Source: Acidovorax radicis
Lineage (GTDB): Bacteria; Pseudomonadota; Gammaproteobacteria; Burkholderiales; Burkholderiaceae_C
DNA length: 64,000 nt
Direction of reading: 5' to 3'
NCBI RefSeq assembly: GCF_020510705.1
Contig: NZ_CP075184.1
Span: 4,931,155-4,995,154 of the forward strand
Shown one piece after another: positions 10,488 to 19,020 of this stretch. Numbering within the stretch: position 1 is the first letter of the stretch; each line of letters opens with the position of its first letter. The translations under genes and the position numbers were made by a program. The notes beneath the pieces were generated by a model. It did not search any database and was not told the origin of the DNA. It was given only the letters and a program-made list of their open reading frames with translations.

Positions 10488-11657
10488 ATGAGCCACCCAA
10501 TCCCACCATCTCCCCACCGCCCGGCCCCGGGCCACGCTGTGGCCACCCCCCCATCGGCACAAGTGGTCTGGGCTGATCCGGCACGCCACGCCGCCTTCGA
10601 TGCGTGGCTCGCCCCCCTGGTGGCAGCCCACCAGCTTCGCCCCGAAACCCTGCGGCCCGCGTCGGCCGATGCGAGCTTTAGGCGCTACCTGCGCATCGAC
10701 AGCATGCACGGGGCTGACGGAGCCAACGAGGGCCGTGGCGCCAGCTGCATCGTGATGGATGCACCCCCTGACAAGGAAAACTGCCAGCCGTTTGTGCATG
10801 TGCAGCAACTCATGGCCGCAGCAGGTTTGAATGTGCCGCAGATCCTGGCATGGGATGCGCCCGGTGGCTTCATGCTGCTGTCCGACCTGGGCCACCAGAC
10901 GGTGATCGAGCGGCTGAACCCCGAAAAGCCCCAGGACGCCTACGCCTGGTACCAGCAGGCCACCGATGTGCTGCTGCAGTGGCAAAAGGCATCCACCCCC
11001 GGCGTGCTGCCCGCCTACGATGAGACCCTGCTGCGCCGCGAACTGGCGCTGTTCCCCGACTGGTACCTCGCCAAACACCGCGCCATCGCGCAGGACGACA
11101 AACAGCAGGCCACGCTGCAGGGCGCTTTTGATGCCATCGTGGCCCACAACCTGGCTGCGCCCCAGGTCTACGTGCACCGTGATTTCATGACGCGGAACCT
11201 GATGGCGCCGGTGCAGGACGGCGTGCCCCTGGGCGTGCTGGACTTCCAGGACGCCGTCTATGGCCCCATCACCTACGACATTGCCAGCCTGATGCGCGAT
11301 GCCTTCATCAGCTGGGAGGAGGAATTTGTCATCGACATTACCGTGCGTTACTGGGAGAAGGCACGCAAGGCCGGGCTGCTGGGTGCCACCAGCGCCAGCG
11401 GCTGGGGCAACGACTTTGGCGAGTTCTACCGCAGCGTGGAATGGATGGGCCTGCAGCGCCACCTCAAGGTCGCGGGCATCTTTGCGCGCCTGACCCTGCG
11501 TGACGGCAAACCCAAGTACCTGGCGGACACGCCGCGCTTCATGGGCTACATCCGTGCCACCGCCAACCGCTATCGGCAACTGGGGCCGTTGCTCAAGATG
11601 CTCGACCAGATCGAGGGCACCGAGCCCGTCACCGGATTCGCTTATGGCCGGATGTAG
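10488..11657 (+). CDS. amgK: AmgK-like aminoglycoside phosphotransferase-family sugar kinase
   Basis: Likely anomeric kinase for N-acetylmuramate/N-acetylglucosamine in cell-wall recycling; AmgK of Pseudomonas sits in the same place, divergent from lptD. The protein has 389 residues with an APH kinase fold: SFRRYLRI near 60 (nucleotide-binding start), the catalytic loop VHRDFMTRNLM near 230, and the metal-binding GVLDFQDAVYG near 250. The usual partner murU, which uses the sugar 1-phosphate, is not downstream; rsmE is. The ATG at 10488 is chosen because homology starts soon after; the frame extends 14 codons upstream. The function is inferred from family and position. Confidence 0.82.
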   Translation: MSHPIPPSPHRPAPGHAVATPPSAQVVWADPARHAAFDAWLAPLVAAHQLRPETLRPASADASFRRYLRIDSMHGADGANEGRGASCIVMDAPPDKENCQPFVHVQQLMAAAGLNVPQILAWDAPGGFMLLSDLGHQTVIERLNPEKPQDAYAWYQQATDVLLQWQKASTPGVLPAYDETLLRRELALFPDWYLAKHRAIAQDDKQQATLQGAFDAIVAHNLAAPQVYVHRDFMTRNLMAPVQDGVPLGVLDFQDAVYGPITYDIASLMRDAFISWEEEFVIDITVRYWEKARKAGLLGATSASGWGNDFGEFYRSVEWMGLQRHLKVAGIFARLTLRDGKPKYLADTPRFMGYIRATANRYRQLGPLLKMLDQIEGTEPVTGFAYGRM

Positions 11658-11706
11658 GCGCTGAACGGCGCCCGCTTGCGCGCCACCGACGACATGAACA
11701 AAAACA

Positions 11707-11755
11707 GCCTCCAGCGCTTATCCTGCAAGCGCTATAAGCTATCAATTAAGTAGCA
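11707..11755 (+). repeat. Palindromic repeat family, copy D
   Basis: CCAGCGCTTATCC, CAAGCGCTATAAGC, TATCAATTAAGTAGCA. It ends 1 bp before the rsmE start codon, so it forms the entire proximal leader of rsmE and displaces any normal Shine-Dalgarno sequence. Confidence 0.82.
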
Positions 11756-11756
11756 A

Positions 11757-12512
11757 ATGCCTCGTTTCCATTGCCCGGCCCTCCTGGCCACCGGCGCTGA
11801 GTTGGACCTGCCCCCCGGCGCCGCCCGCCATGTGCAGGTGCTGCGCCTGCAGCCGGGCGACGGCATCACGCTCTTTCACGGCGGGCAGGCTGCGGGCGAC
11901 CCCGGCGGCGAGTTCGATGCCACCGTGCTGCGCATGGGCCGCAGCGATGTGCGGGTGTTGGTGGGAGCCCACCACGCCGTTGAGCGCGAGGCCCCACGCG
12001 CCGTGCACCTGCTGGCCGGCATCACCGCCAACGAACGCATGGACTGGCTTGTGGAAAAGGCCACCGAGCTGGGCGTCGCCAGCATCACCCCCCTGGCGGC
12101 CGAGCGCAGCGTGCTCAAGCTCAAGGGCGACCGTGCTGAGAAGAAGATCGCCCACTGGCAGGCCGTGGCCGTGGCCGCCTGCGAGCAGTGCGGGCGCAAC
12201 CGCGTGCCCGTCGTGCACGATGCGATAGATCTGGTGGGTTGGGCGCGCGCCCAGACAGCCCTCGCAGCCCAGGCGCCCACCCAAGGGCTGGGCCTGCGCC
12301 TGCTGCTGTCGCTGCGCGAGGGCACCGCGCCCCTTCGTACTGCGACGGCGGCGCAAGGGCCCGTGCTGTTCCTGTCTGGGCCCGAAGGCGGGCTCAGCAG
12401 TGCCGAGGAAGATATTGCGCTGCAACACGGTTTTGCCCCCGTCACACTGGGCCCGCGCGTGCTGCGCGCGGAGACGGCTCCGCTGGCGGCCCTGGCGGCA
12501 CTTACCCTCTAA
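11757..12512 (+). CDS. rsmE: 16S rRNA (uracil1498-N3)-methyltransferase
   Basis: SPOUT-family enzyme that methylates U1498 of 16S rRNA with SAM. The protein has 251 residues. An N-terminal PUA-like part (MPRFHCPALL, HVQVLRLQPGDGI) is followed by the knotted domain with KATELGVASITPL near 105, LSGPEGG near 207 and LGPRVLRAETAPL near 230. The protein ends soon after that motif, where relatives usually run on for several residues, and the TAA stop touches the first base of a 168-bp inverted-repeat element. The insertion has probably trimmed the C-terminus. The start directly follows palindromic copy D and has no clear ribosome-binding site. Confidence 0.94.
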   Translation: MPRFHCPALLATGAELDLPPGAARHVQVLRLQPGDGITLFHGGQAAGDPGGEFDATVLRMGRSDVRVLVGAHHAVEREAPRAVHLLAGITANERMDWLVEKATELGVASITPLAAERSVLKLKGDRAEKKIAHWQAVAVAACEQCGRNRVPVVHDAIDLVGWARAQTALAAQAPTQGLGLRLLLSLREGTAPLRTATAAQGPVLFLSGPEGGLSSAEEDIALQHGFAPVTLGPRVLRAETAPLAALAALTL

Positions 12513-12680
12513 GAGCCTGTTCACGATCTCGCAGAAGCCGCGTTGGAGCGCAATCGGGATGAGTGGATGCTTCGGGTGCGCCGCATGGGCTGATGCCCAT
12601 GCAAGCAGCCGGGGCGTCCAATCGCCCGATTTCGCTCCAACCCTTCGGGCAGCGGTCTTTGGGAGATCGTGAACAGGCTC
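12513..12680. mobile_element. MITE-like 168-bp imperfect inverted repeat
   Basis: The ends GAGCCTGTTCACGATCTC (12513-12530) and its exact complement (12663-12680) are 18-bp terminal inverted repeats. Inside, GTTGGAGCG/CGCTCCAAC and the central GCATGGGCTGATGCCCATGC keep pairing, so the whole element folds into one long hairpin. It has no open reading frame. No target duplication is obvious. The size, symmetry and lack of genes suggest a non-autonomous element mobilised in trans. Confidence 0.7.
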
Positions 12681-12803
12681 GAATACGGAACACAGCGCGT
12701 GTCGGGTTGCCCGCGTGGAGTGCGCCGCCCTAAAATGGACTGACCCCAAATCCCTCGGCTTCCCTCGCTCCACGCGATTCCACCTTTTGGCAGGAGCCTC
12801 CAC

Positions 12804-13964
12804 TTGCGCACGTTTTCTCGCTGGCAACGCCTCAAGGATGTGGTTCTCTCCACCGATCCCCGGCGGCGCACGCTGGTGGGGATGGCGTTGCTGGCCCTGC
12901 TGCTCATGGCGGGCAGTGCGGGCGTGATGTTGCTGGTGGCGCATGCCAGCGACACGGTGGACAAGACCGCCGTGCAGTGGTGGGCTGCACTGTCGGTGGG
13001 CGGACTGGTGGTGATGACGGCCTTCATCCGGTCCGGTGAGACCGCCCATCTGCGCGACCCCTCACTCACCATTCCCCAGATGGTCTGGACCATCACCAGC
13101 GGCGCAGTGGCCTATGTGCTGGCGGGGGATGCACGCGGGCTGGTGCCCAGCGTGCTGGCCATGATCCTGTTTTTTGGCACCTTCGGGCTCACGGTGGCCG
13201 AGGTGATCGGCATTGGCGTGTATGCACTGCTGGCGTTTGCCTGCGCCATTGGGATGAGTTCACGCTTCAGTGCCAACGCGTCGGGCTATCTCGACACCGC
13301 CTACGCACTGATGGTGCTCCTCGTGCTGAGCGGCTGTATGGCGCTGAACCTGCGCATCCAGCGCATCCGTACCAAGCTGCGGCAGCAGCGCGAGGCGCTG
13401 GCCCAGGCACTGGCAGTCAACCGCGAACTGGCCACACGGGATGAACTGACGGGCCTGCTCAACCGGCGCGCCATGCTCGAACTGATGGACATGGAGCACC
13501 GCCGCAGCCTGCGCAGCGGCCGCCCGATGCTGCTGGCGGAAATCGACATCGACCATTTCAAGCGCGTTAACGACACCCATGGCCATGCCACGGGCGACCG
13601 CGCGCTGCAGGCTTTCGCGGGCAACGTGCGCGCCAGCGTGCGCGACACCGACGTGCTGGCACGCTGGGGCGGTGAAGAGTTTGTGCTGATGCTGTCGGAC
13701 ACGCGCCCCGAGGACGCCCGCGAACTGCTCGAACGCGTTCGCCAATCGGTGGAAGCCATGACGATCCCCCACGCCACGGGCGTGCTGCGCATGACGGTGT
13801 CCATCGGCCTGGCGCTGCACCTGCCCGGCGATACGGTGGAGCACACGCTGGAGCGTGCAGACCAGGCACTCTACACCGCCAAGTCGCTCGGGCGCAACCG
13901 GGTGGTGGTGGCGCCTGCCAGCCACCGCCCGTCGCCAGGCTACGCCACTAACGCGCGGGCTTGA
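12804..13964 (+). CDS. Membrane-bound diguanylate cyclase (GGDEF)
   Basis: Makes cyclic di-GMP from two GTP. The protein has 386 residues. About six hydrophobic helices (residues 25-195) form an inner-membrane sensor module with no recognisable ligand domain, followed by a short coiled segment and a GGDEF domain (about 205-370). The active-site loop is ARWGGEEFVLML and the inhibitory I-site RDTD lies five residues before GGEEF, so product inhibition is expected. I start it at TTG 12804 because CAGGAG lies 7 bp upstream and the hydrophobic segment follows; a later start would cut into helix 1. Its last 17 bp overlap the convergent DUF3617 gene. Confidence 0.9.
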   Translation: MRTFSRWQRLKDVVLSTDPRRRTLVGMALLALLLMAGSAGVMLLVAHASDTVDKTAVQWWAALSVGGLVVMTAFIRSGETAHLRDPSLTIPQMVWTITSGAVAYVLAGDARGLVPSVLAMILFFGTFGLTVAEVIGIGVYALLAFACAIGMSSRFSANASGYLDTAYALMVLLVLSGCMALNLRIQRIRTKLRQQREALAQALAVNRELATRDELTGLLNRRAMLELMDMEHRRSLRSGRPMLLAEIDIDHFKRVNDTHGHATGDRALQAFAGNVRASVRDTDVLARWGGEEFVLMLSDTRPEDARELLERVRQSVEAMTIPHATGVLRMTVSIGLALHLPGDTVEHTLERADQALYTAKSLGRNRVVVAPASHRPSPGYATNARA

Positions 13965-14502
13965 TGGCGCCACAGTCGGCAGACAACCATTTGCCCGTCT
14001 GCGCCATGTCGATCTGCTCGGGCTTGCCGTTGGAGGTGGCCTTGACCTTGAAATTGCCTGCGTAAGCGGTGGGGCCCCTGAAGGTCATGGTGCCTTCACC
14101 TGAGGTGGGCGGCTGGCCCTGGTGCCCTTGGCAGCTGAAGGTCATTGCCACCGCGTTGGGGCCCGTTCGCTGCACCTTCTGCGTACAGCCTTCCTGCACA
14201 GGCAGGTGGTCCAGATCTGCTTGCGTTGCGCTGATGCAGACCTTCACCGTGTTGCCGTTCGGCCCCATGGTCACGCCCTGCTGGGCCAGCATCTGTTCCA
14301 TCTGCTCACGCTGTGCGGGCGTCATGCTGGCCATGGACTTTTGCGCCTGCGCCATGGCGGCTTCCATCTGACCGCTCTGGCTTTTCATCACCACGCTGTG
14401 TTCCCACAGGCCGGGCCGTATCTTTTGGGGTTGTGCATGGGCCAGGCCCAAGGCGCCGGGCAACAGCACAGCGGCGGTCATGGCAGTGGCAAACATATTC
14501 AT
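13948..14502 (-). CDS. DUF3617 family periplasmic protein
   Basis: Function unknown. The protein has 184 residues. MNMFATAMTAAVLLPGALGL is a signal peptide ending at AHA. The mature N-terminus IRPGLWEHSVVMKSQSG carries the PGLWE motif of DUF3617. A Met/Gln-rich helix (MAQAQKSMASMTPAQREQM) follows, and three later cysteines (VCIS, EGCTQK, FSCQG) plus one near the end (ADCGA) could form disulfides. I chose ATG 14502 because it begins the signal peptide. The gene is convergent with the diguanylate cyclase and overlaps its 3' end by 17 bp. Confidence 0.8.
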   Translation of the reverse strand: MNMFATAMTAAVLLPGALGLAHAQPQKIRPGLWEHSVVMKSQSGQMEAAMAQAQKSMASMTPAQREQMEQMLAQQGVTMGPNGNTVKVCISATQADLDHLPVQEGCTQKVQRTGPNAVAMTFSCQGHQGQPPTSGEGTMTFRGPTAYAGNFKVKATSNGKPEQIDMAQTGKWLSADCGAIKPAR

Positions 14503-14598
14503 GGCGAGACGTTCCGGGAAAAGTAAAGAGCCCACAGTATCTCCAAGCCCGGCCGGTCTGCCAATCGCTCAGGCGCCCTGGGCTCCTATGGGCACCCA

Positions 14599-15906
14599 TC
14601 AGGCACGCAGATGCGGCGGCGCACGCAGTTGTTCGGGCGTGGTGAACCAGGCGGCCGATGCCCCCAGCCCGGCCCGCGCCTGGGCCAGCTCGTGCCGCGC
14701 CACGGTGCGCAGGTGCACCTCGTCGGGCCCGTCCATCAGCCGCAGCGCGCGGCCCCAGGTCCAGAAGGCGGCCAGCGGCGTGTCGGGCGACAGGCCCATG
14801 GCACCAAAGATCTGCATGGCGCGGTCCACCACACGCTGTTGCAGGCGCGCGGCCACCACCTTGATGGCGGCGACCTGGGCACGAACCTGGCGGGCATCGG
14901 CAGCATCGCCCTGGTCCAGCAACCAGGCCGCATGCAGCACCAGCAAGCGCGCCTGGTCGATCTCGATGCGCGACTCGGCAATCCACTCCTGCACATTCGC
15001 CTGCTCGGCCAGCGGCTTGCCAAAGGCCGTGCGCTCCAGCGCGCGCTCGGTGGCCAGACGCAATGCCAGCTCGCACTGGCCAATGGTGCGCATGCAGTGG
15101 TGCACACGCCCCGGCCCCAGGCGCGCCTGCGCCATCGCAAAACCGGCGCCCCAGACGCCCAGCAGGTGGTCGGCGGGTACGCGCACGCCCTGCAGCAAGA
15201 TCTCGCAATGCCCCTCGGGCGCATGGTGGTGCAGCACGCTGATGTTGCGCACGATCTGCACACCCGGTGCATCCACGGGCACCAGCACCATGCTGTGACT
15301 TTGGTGACTGTTGTGACTGTCATGGCTGCTGGTGCTGTCCGCGTCTGCATTGCGGCACAAGACGATAAGCAGACGGCACTGCGGGTGCGCCGCCCCGGTG
15401 ATGAACCACTTGCGGCCGCTGAGCACCAGGTCGTCGCCCTCGCGCCGCACGGTGGTCTGCAGGTTGGTCGGGTCGGACGAGGCCACATCGGGCTCGCTCA
15501 TCGCAAAGGCCGAACGCATGCGCCCCTCCAGCAGCGGCACCAGCCACTGCGCGCGCTGCGCGGGTGTGGCAAAACGGTGCAGCAGCTCGATGTTGCCGGT
15601 GTCGGGTGCGTGGCAGTTGAACACCTCGGCCGCCCAGGGCAGGCGGCCCATGTCCTCGGCCAACGGCGCGTAGTCAAGATTGGACAGCCGCGTGCCGGGC
15701 TCGTCATCGCGCAGCGTGGGCAAAAACAGGTTCCACAGCCCCTCCTCACGCGCCAGGGCCTTGAGGTCTTCCAGAAACGGCGGCGGGTAGTCGCCCGCCG
15801 CCACGGCCGCATGCCACGCGGCGTTGTAGGGCAGCAGGTAGCGGTCCATGAACGCCAAGAGGCGCTCACGCAGTTGCCGGGCCAGGAGGGAGGGTGCGAA
15901 GTCCAT
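14599..15906 (-). CDS. Acyl-CoA dehydrogenase family protein with His/Ser-rich loop insert
   Basis: FAD-dependent dehydrogenase of the ACAD10/11-like group, likely acting on a CoA thioester of unknown chain. The protein has 435 residues. The N-terminal helical domain contains NLFLP and the flavin region AFAMSEPDVASSDPTN; the middle beta domain contains KWFITGAAHP; the C-terminal helical domain contains FGKPLAEQANVQ and LMDGPDEVHLRTVAR, the DGPDEVH signature of this subgroup. Within the beta domain, SHDSHNSHQSHS is encoded by 9-bp tandem repeats (15295-15321), an expansion not expected in the family. ATG 15906 is preferred by homology. It stands alone, divergent from the SRAP gene. Confidence 0.88.
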   Translation of the reverse strand: MDFAPSLLARQLRERLLAFMDRYLLPYNAAWHAAVAAGDYPPPFLEDLKALAREEGLWNLFLPTLRDDEPGTRLSNLDYAPLAEDMGRLPWAAEVFNCHAPDTGNIELLHRFATPAQRAQWLVPLLEGRMRSAFAMSEPDVASSDPTNLQTTVRREGDDLVLSGRKWFITGAAHPQCRLLIVLCRNADADSTSSHDSHNSHQSHSMVLVPVDAPGVQIVRNISVLHHHAPEGHCEILLQGVRVPADHLLGVWGAGFAMAQARLGPGRVHHCMRTIGQCELALRLATERALERTAFGKPLAEQANVQEWIAESRIEIDQARLLVLHAAWLLDQGDAADARQVRAQVAAIKVVAARLQQRVVDRAMQIFGAMGLSPDTPLAAFWTWGRALRLMDGPDEVHLRTVARHELAQARAGLGASAAWFTTPEQLRAPPHLRA

Positions 15907-16016
15907 GGCGCCATTGTGAAAACGCCTGCAGGCCGCGTCACAACGTGCGCGACACCCCGCTTGATGTGTGTCATGACGTGCAGCAACAACGCTACCGCCC
16001 ACCTGTGCGATTGCTG

Positions 16017-16062
16017 CAATTTTTATAGCTGCTTGCGCTTATAAAACAAGCGCTATAGGCCG
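16017..16062 (-). repeat. Palindromic repeat family, copy E
   Basis: TTTTTATAGCTGCTTGCGC, TTATAAAACAAGCGCTATAGGCC: the reverse-complement orientation of the family. It lies in the divergent space between the acyl-CoA dehydrogenase and the SRAP gene, 42 bp before the latter's ATG. Confidence 0.8.
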
Positions 16063-16104
16063 TTTTTATTGTGCATGGTGGCCCGGCAGCGGTACCATCG
16101 CGCG

Positions 16105-16914
16105 ATGAGCACGCACTACGAAACACTGACCTCCGCCAATACCTACCGCGAGGCTTTTGCGGTGGAACCACCCGCTGCCCTGGGCGAACGCCACCTGTGG
16201 CCCCGCAAGCCGGGCTTTTTCATCGTGCATGCGGCAACGGCATCCGCCATGGTGGCCCCTTCGTCTGCGATGCCGTCATCGGCTGAACAGTCGGCCCACA
16301 CACCAACCACGCTACAGACCGAGCCCCTAGGTGTGAACCCCGAAGCCGCCAGCGAGCCCACCGCCCGCCCCGAACAGCAACGGGTGTTGGTGCCCGCGCA
16401 ATGGGGCCTGGTGCCGCACTGGGTCAAGTCGGCATCCGACGCCAAGCTGCGCGCGCCCAAGCTGGTCAACGCCAAGTCCGACACCGCCTCCACCGGCACG
16501 GCGTTTCGCGACGCGTGGCTGAATGGCCAGCGCTGCATCGTGCCCATGGTGGCGTTCTATGAAGACGACCTGCGCAGCGGCAAGGCCGTGCCCACCCGCG
16601 TGGCGCGCGTGGACGGCAAGCCCATGGGCGTGGCGGGCCTGTGGGCGCGCTGGCAGGGCGCCGATGGCGAGGTGATCATCAGCTACTGCCTGCTCACAGT
16701 GAACGCCAACAACCACGCGCTGCTACACCGCTACGGCCAGCCGGGCAGCGAAAAAAGTATGCCCGCCATCCTGAACGAAGGCTCCTACGATGCGTGGCTG
16801 ACGGCACGGCAAGAGAAGGCCAAGGAGTTCATGCGGCAGTACGCGGCCCAGTGGCTCACGGCCAACCCGGTGGAGAAAAAGGCAGACAAGGTGCCCAAGG
16901 GCTTGCTGGGCTGA
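16105..16914 (+). CDS. SRAP (HMCES/YedK) family protein with Ser in place of Cys2
   Basis: SRAP proteins protect abasic sites in single-stranded DNA by a covalent link through Cys2, exposed after Met removal. This 269-residue protein belongs to the branch whose members start MC-x-HYE, but it starts MSTHYETL: codon 2 is AGC where one base change from TGC would explain the loss. Other parts are kept: WGLVPHW near 105, NAKSD near 127, IVPMVAFYEDD near 150 with the catalytic Glu, and MGVAGLWARW. An extra low-complexity stretch (about 45-85) is inserted after FFIVHA. An upstream TTG (16069) is followed by TGC, but that would place Cys far from the conserved start. DNA crosslinking is therefore doubtful. 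Confidence 0.85.
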   Translation: MSTHYETLTSANTYREAFAVEPPAALGERHLWPRKPGFFIVHAATASAMVAPSSAMPSSAEQSAHTPTTLQTEPLGVNPEAASEPTARPEQQRVLVPAQWGLVPHWVKSASDAKLRAPKLVNAKSDTASTGTAFRDAWLNGQRCIVPMVAFYEDDLRSGKAVPTRVARVDGKPMGVAGLWARWQGADGEVIISYCLLTVNANNHALLHRYGQPGSEKSMPAILNEGSYDAWLTARQEKAKEFMRQYAAQWLTANPVEKKADKVPKGLLG

Positions 16915-17072
16915 CGCCGCCCCGCTTGGGGATCCGGCAAGGTGGAATGCATGACGCGGTTCCCTTCACCCTGCGCCGGCCTGCCGTGAGCCTGCTGCAC
17001 GGTCGAAGGCTCGGCAGGCGTCGCCAAAACGGGTGCATGCCGCCATCCCGCCGAATCGATAGGCACAGCCCC

Positions 17073-18569
17073 TCAGCCGCCGTTGCCGGCCTGCGGCGCT
17101 CCCGCCCAGCCGGCGCCCACAGCCTGGTACAGGGCGGCACTGCTCTGCAGGCGCTGCGCCTGGGCCGCCACCAGATCGACGCGGATCTGCTGCGCCTGCT
17201 GCTGGGCACTGAGCAACTGCAGGTAGCTGGCAGAACCCAGTGCGTATTGCCGCTGCATGGACTGCAGGCTGCCCTGCGCGGCGGCATCGGCACCGGCCTG
17301 CGCGGCCAGCGCATGGGCGTCGTTGTCGAGCGCGCGCAGCGCATCGGCCACGCTGCGCAAGGCTTCCAGCACCACGCCCTGGTAGTTGGCGGCGGCGGCG
17401 TCCAGTGCAGCCAAAGCCGCGCGCTTTTCGGCCGGCAGCGCGGGGTTGAACAGCGGCTGCGTGATCTGGCCGATCAGGCTCCACACGGCGGCACCACCGC
17501 CCAGCAAGGCACCCGTGGTCAGCGCCTGCGAGCCCAGGCTGGCACTGAGGTTGACTTGCGGGTACAGGCGCGAGACAGCCACGCCGTAGTCCGCGTTGGC
17601 CGCATGCAGTAGCGCCTGCGCGCCTTGGATGTCGGGGCGCTGGCGCGCCCACTCCGACGGAATGACCTGCGGCAGCTCGGCCGGCAGCGTGAAATCGTGC
17701 AGAGTGAACGTGGGCAGCCCCTGCGCCGTGGGCTCGCGCCCGGCCAGCGTGGCCAGCAGGTGGCTACTTTGCTGGTGTTGCTGGCGCAGCAGCGGCACGC
17801 TGGCGCGCGTTTGCTCCACCTGCACCTGCAGCGCCAGCACCTCGCTGTGTGCGGCCTGGCCCAGGCGCAGGCGCTCGCCGGCCAGGTGCAGTTGCTCCTC
17901 CTGCAGGTGCACGATGGCCTGCAGCGCCTCGATCTGCGCCGCCAACCGCGCCTGCGTGAAGGCGGCGCCGACAATGCTGGCCGCCAAGTTCAACCGCGCG
18001 CCTTCGAGCTGGTAGCGCCGGTAATCGGTGCGGGCGCCCAGGGCCTCCAGGGCGCGCTGGTTGCCGCCCGCCAGGTCGAGCGTGTAGCGCACGCCAATGC
18101 TGGCGCTGTATTGGCTGAAGCTGCGCCCTTCGCCCGCTAGGCCCTGCGCGCTGGGCGAAATGCGCTGGCGCTGGCTGCCCGCGCTGGCATCGACGCGGGG
18201 CAGTTGCATGGCGCCGGCCTGCGCCGCCTGCATTTCCTGCGCCTGGCGCAGCGTGGCCTCGGCGGCGGCGAGCGTGGGGCTGGCCACCAGTGCTTCATCG
18301 ACCAGCGCGTCCAGCGCGGGCGCGCCGAACCGGGTCCACCACGGTGCGGCCAGATCCACACCGGCCGTCAAGTGTTGTGCCCCGCCCAGCGCGGTGACTG
18401 CCGAGGCGGTGGACAGCGGCGCCGCTGCCAGCACGGTAGCGCTTGCGGGTGTTGCCAACGGCCGGAAATCGGGCCCGGCAGTGCAGCCCGCCAACAGCGC
18501 CAGGCCTGCGGCAGCGGCCAGCGCAGCCCGGGTGCGGGCGGTGCCCGCAGAGGTTTTGAAGGAGTTCAT
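17073..18569 (-). CDS. NodT-family outer-membrane efflux lipoprotein
   Basis: TolC-like trimeric channel that would connect the neighbouring ABC pump to the outside. The protein has 498 residues. The signal peptide ends in the lipobox LLAGC (Cys about residue 29), followed by TAGPDFRPL, the typical NodT start. Two OEP repeats follow, with PWWTRFGAPALDALVDEAL near 75 and YPQVNLSASLGSQAL in the second half. ATG 18569 is chosen to give a proper lipoprotein signal. It is the last gene of the minus-strand cassette tetR, adaptor, permease, ATPase, membrane protein, channel, and starts 16 bp after its upstream neighbour. Confidence 0.93.
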   Translation of the reverse strand: MNSFKTSAGTARTRAALAAAAGLALLAGCTAGPDFRPLATPASATVLAAAPLSTASAVTALGGAQHLTAGVDLAAPWWTRFGAPALDALVDEALVASPTLAAAEATLRQAQEMQAAQAGAMQLPRVDASAGSQRQRISPSAQGLAGEGRSFSQYSASIGVRYTLDLAGGNQRALEALGARTDYRRYQLEGARLNLAASIVGAAFTQARLAAQIEALQAIVHLQEEQLHLAGERLRLGQAAHSEVLALQVQVEQTRASVPLLRQQHQQSSHLLATLAGREPTAQGLPTFTLHDFTLPAELPQVIPSEWARQRPDIQGAQALLHAANADYGVAVSRLYPQVNLSASLGSQALTTGALLGGGAAVWSLIGQITQPLFNPALPAEKRAALAALDAAAANYQGVVLEALRSVADALRALDNDAHALAAQAGADAAAQGSLQSMQRQYALGSASYLQLLSAQQQAQQIRVDLVAAQAQRLQSSAALYQAVGAGWAGAPQAGNGG

Positions 18570-18585
18570 GGCGCTTCTCTGGAGT

Positions 18586-19002
18586 TCAACCCGCTGATGG
18601 CGCCGCAGTGCGCGGCAGCACGCGCCAGGCAAAGGTTGCCATGGCCGTCCACACCAGCGTGCGCAGCGCCAATGTCAGCACGGTGCGCTGCTCGTAGGCA
18701 CCACCGCCCAGCACATGCACGCCAAAGGCGACAAAAACGCACGCCGTCGCCGCCGCGATGCCAAGCGCCAGCCAGGCCGCCCAGCGCTGGTGGCACCACA
18801 GTCCCACGCCCGCCACCCCATAGGCAAAGCCGGCCAGAAAGTTGAACCAGAGCACAAACGGCACGTAGGCACCGGCCGCGGCGCGCGCGGCGCCGTCGAC
18901 AAACAACACCAAGCCGCCTTCCTTGAGGGTCACCAGGCCAAAGGCCACGGCCACCGCTGATACGGCCCGGACCCAGCCGCTGTGCTGCGTGTTCTTTGCC
19001 AT
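18586..19002 (-). CDS. Small four-helix membrane protein of unknown function
   Basis: 138 residues, not a family I recognise with certainty. Four hydrophobic helices are visible at about 12-34, 46-70, 76-98 and 112-130, with short charged links and no enzymatic motif. It lies between the ABC ATPase gene (18 bp upstream) and the NodT channel gene (16 bp downstream), so it is translated as part of the efflux operon. It could be an accessory pump subunit or a passenger gene; nothing in the sequence decides this. Confidence 0.75.
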   Translation of the reverse strand: MAKNTQHSGWVRAVSAVAVAFGLVTLKEGGLVLFVDGAARAAAGAYVPFVLWFNFLAGFAYGVAGVGLWCHQRWAAWLALGIAAATACVFVAFGVHVLGGGAYEQRTVLTLALRTLVWTAMATFAWRVLPRTAAPSAG

Positions 19003-19020
19003 GGCGTCTCCTTGTAGGGG

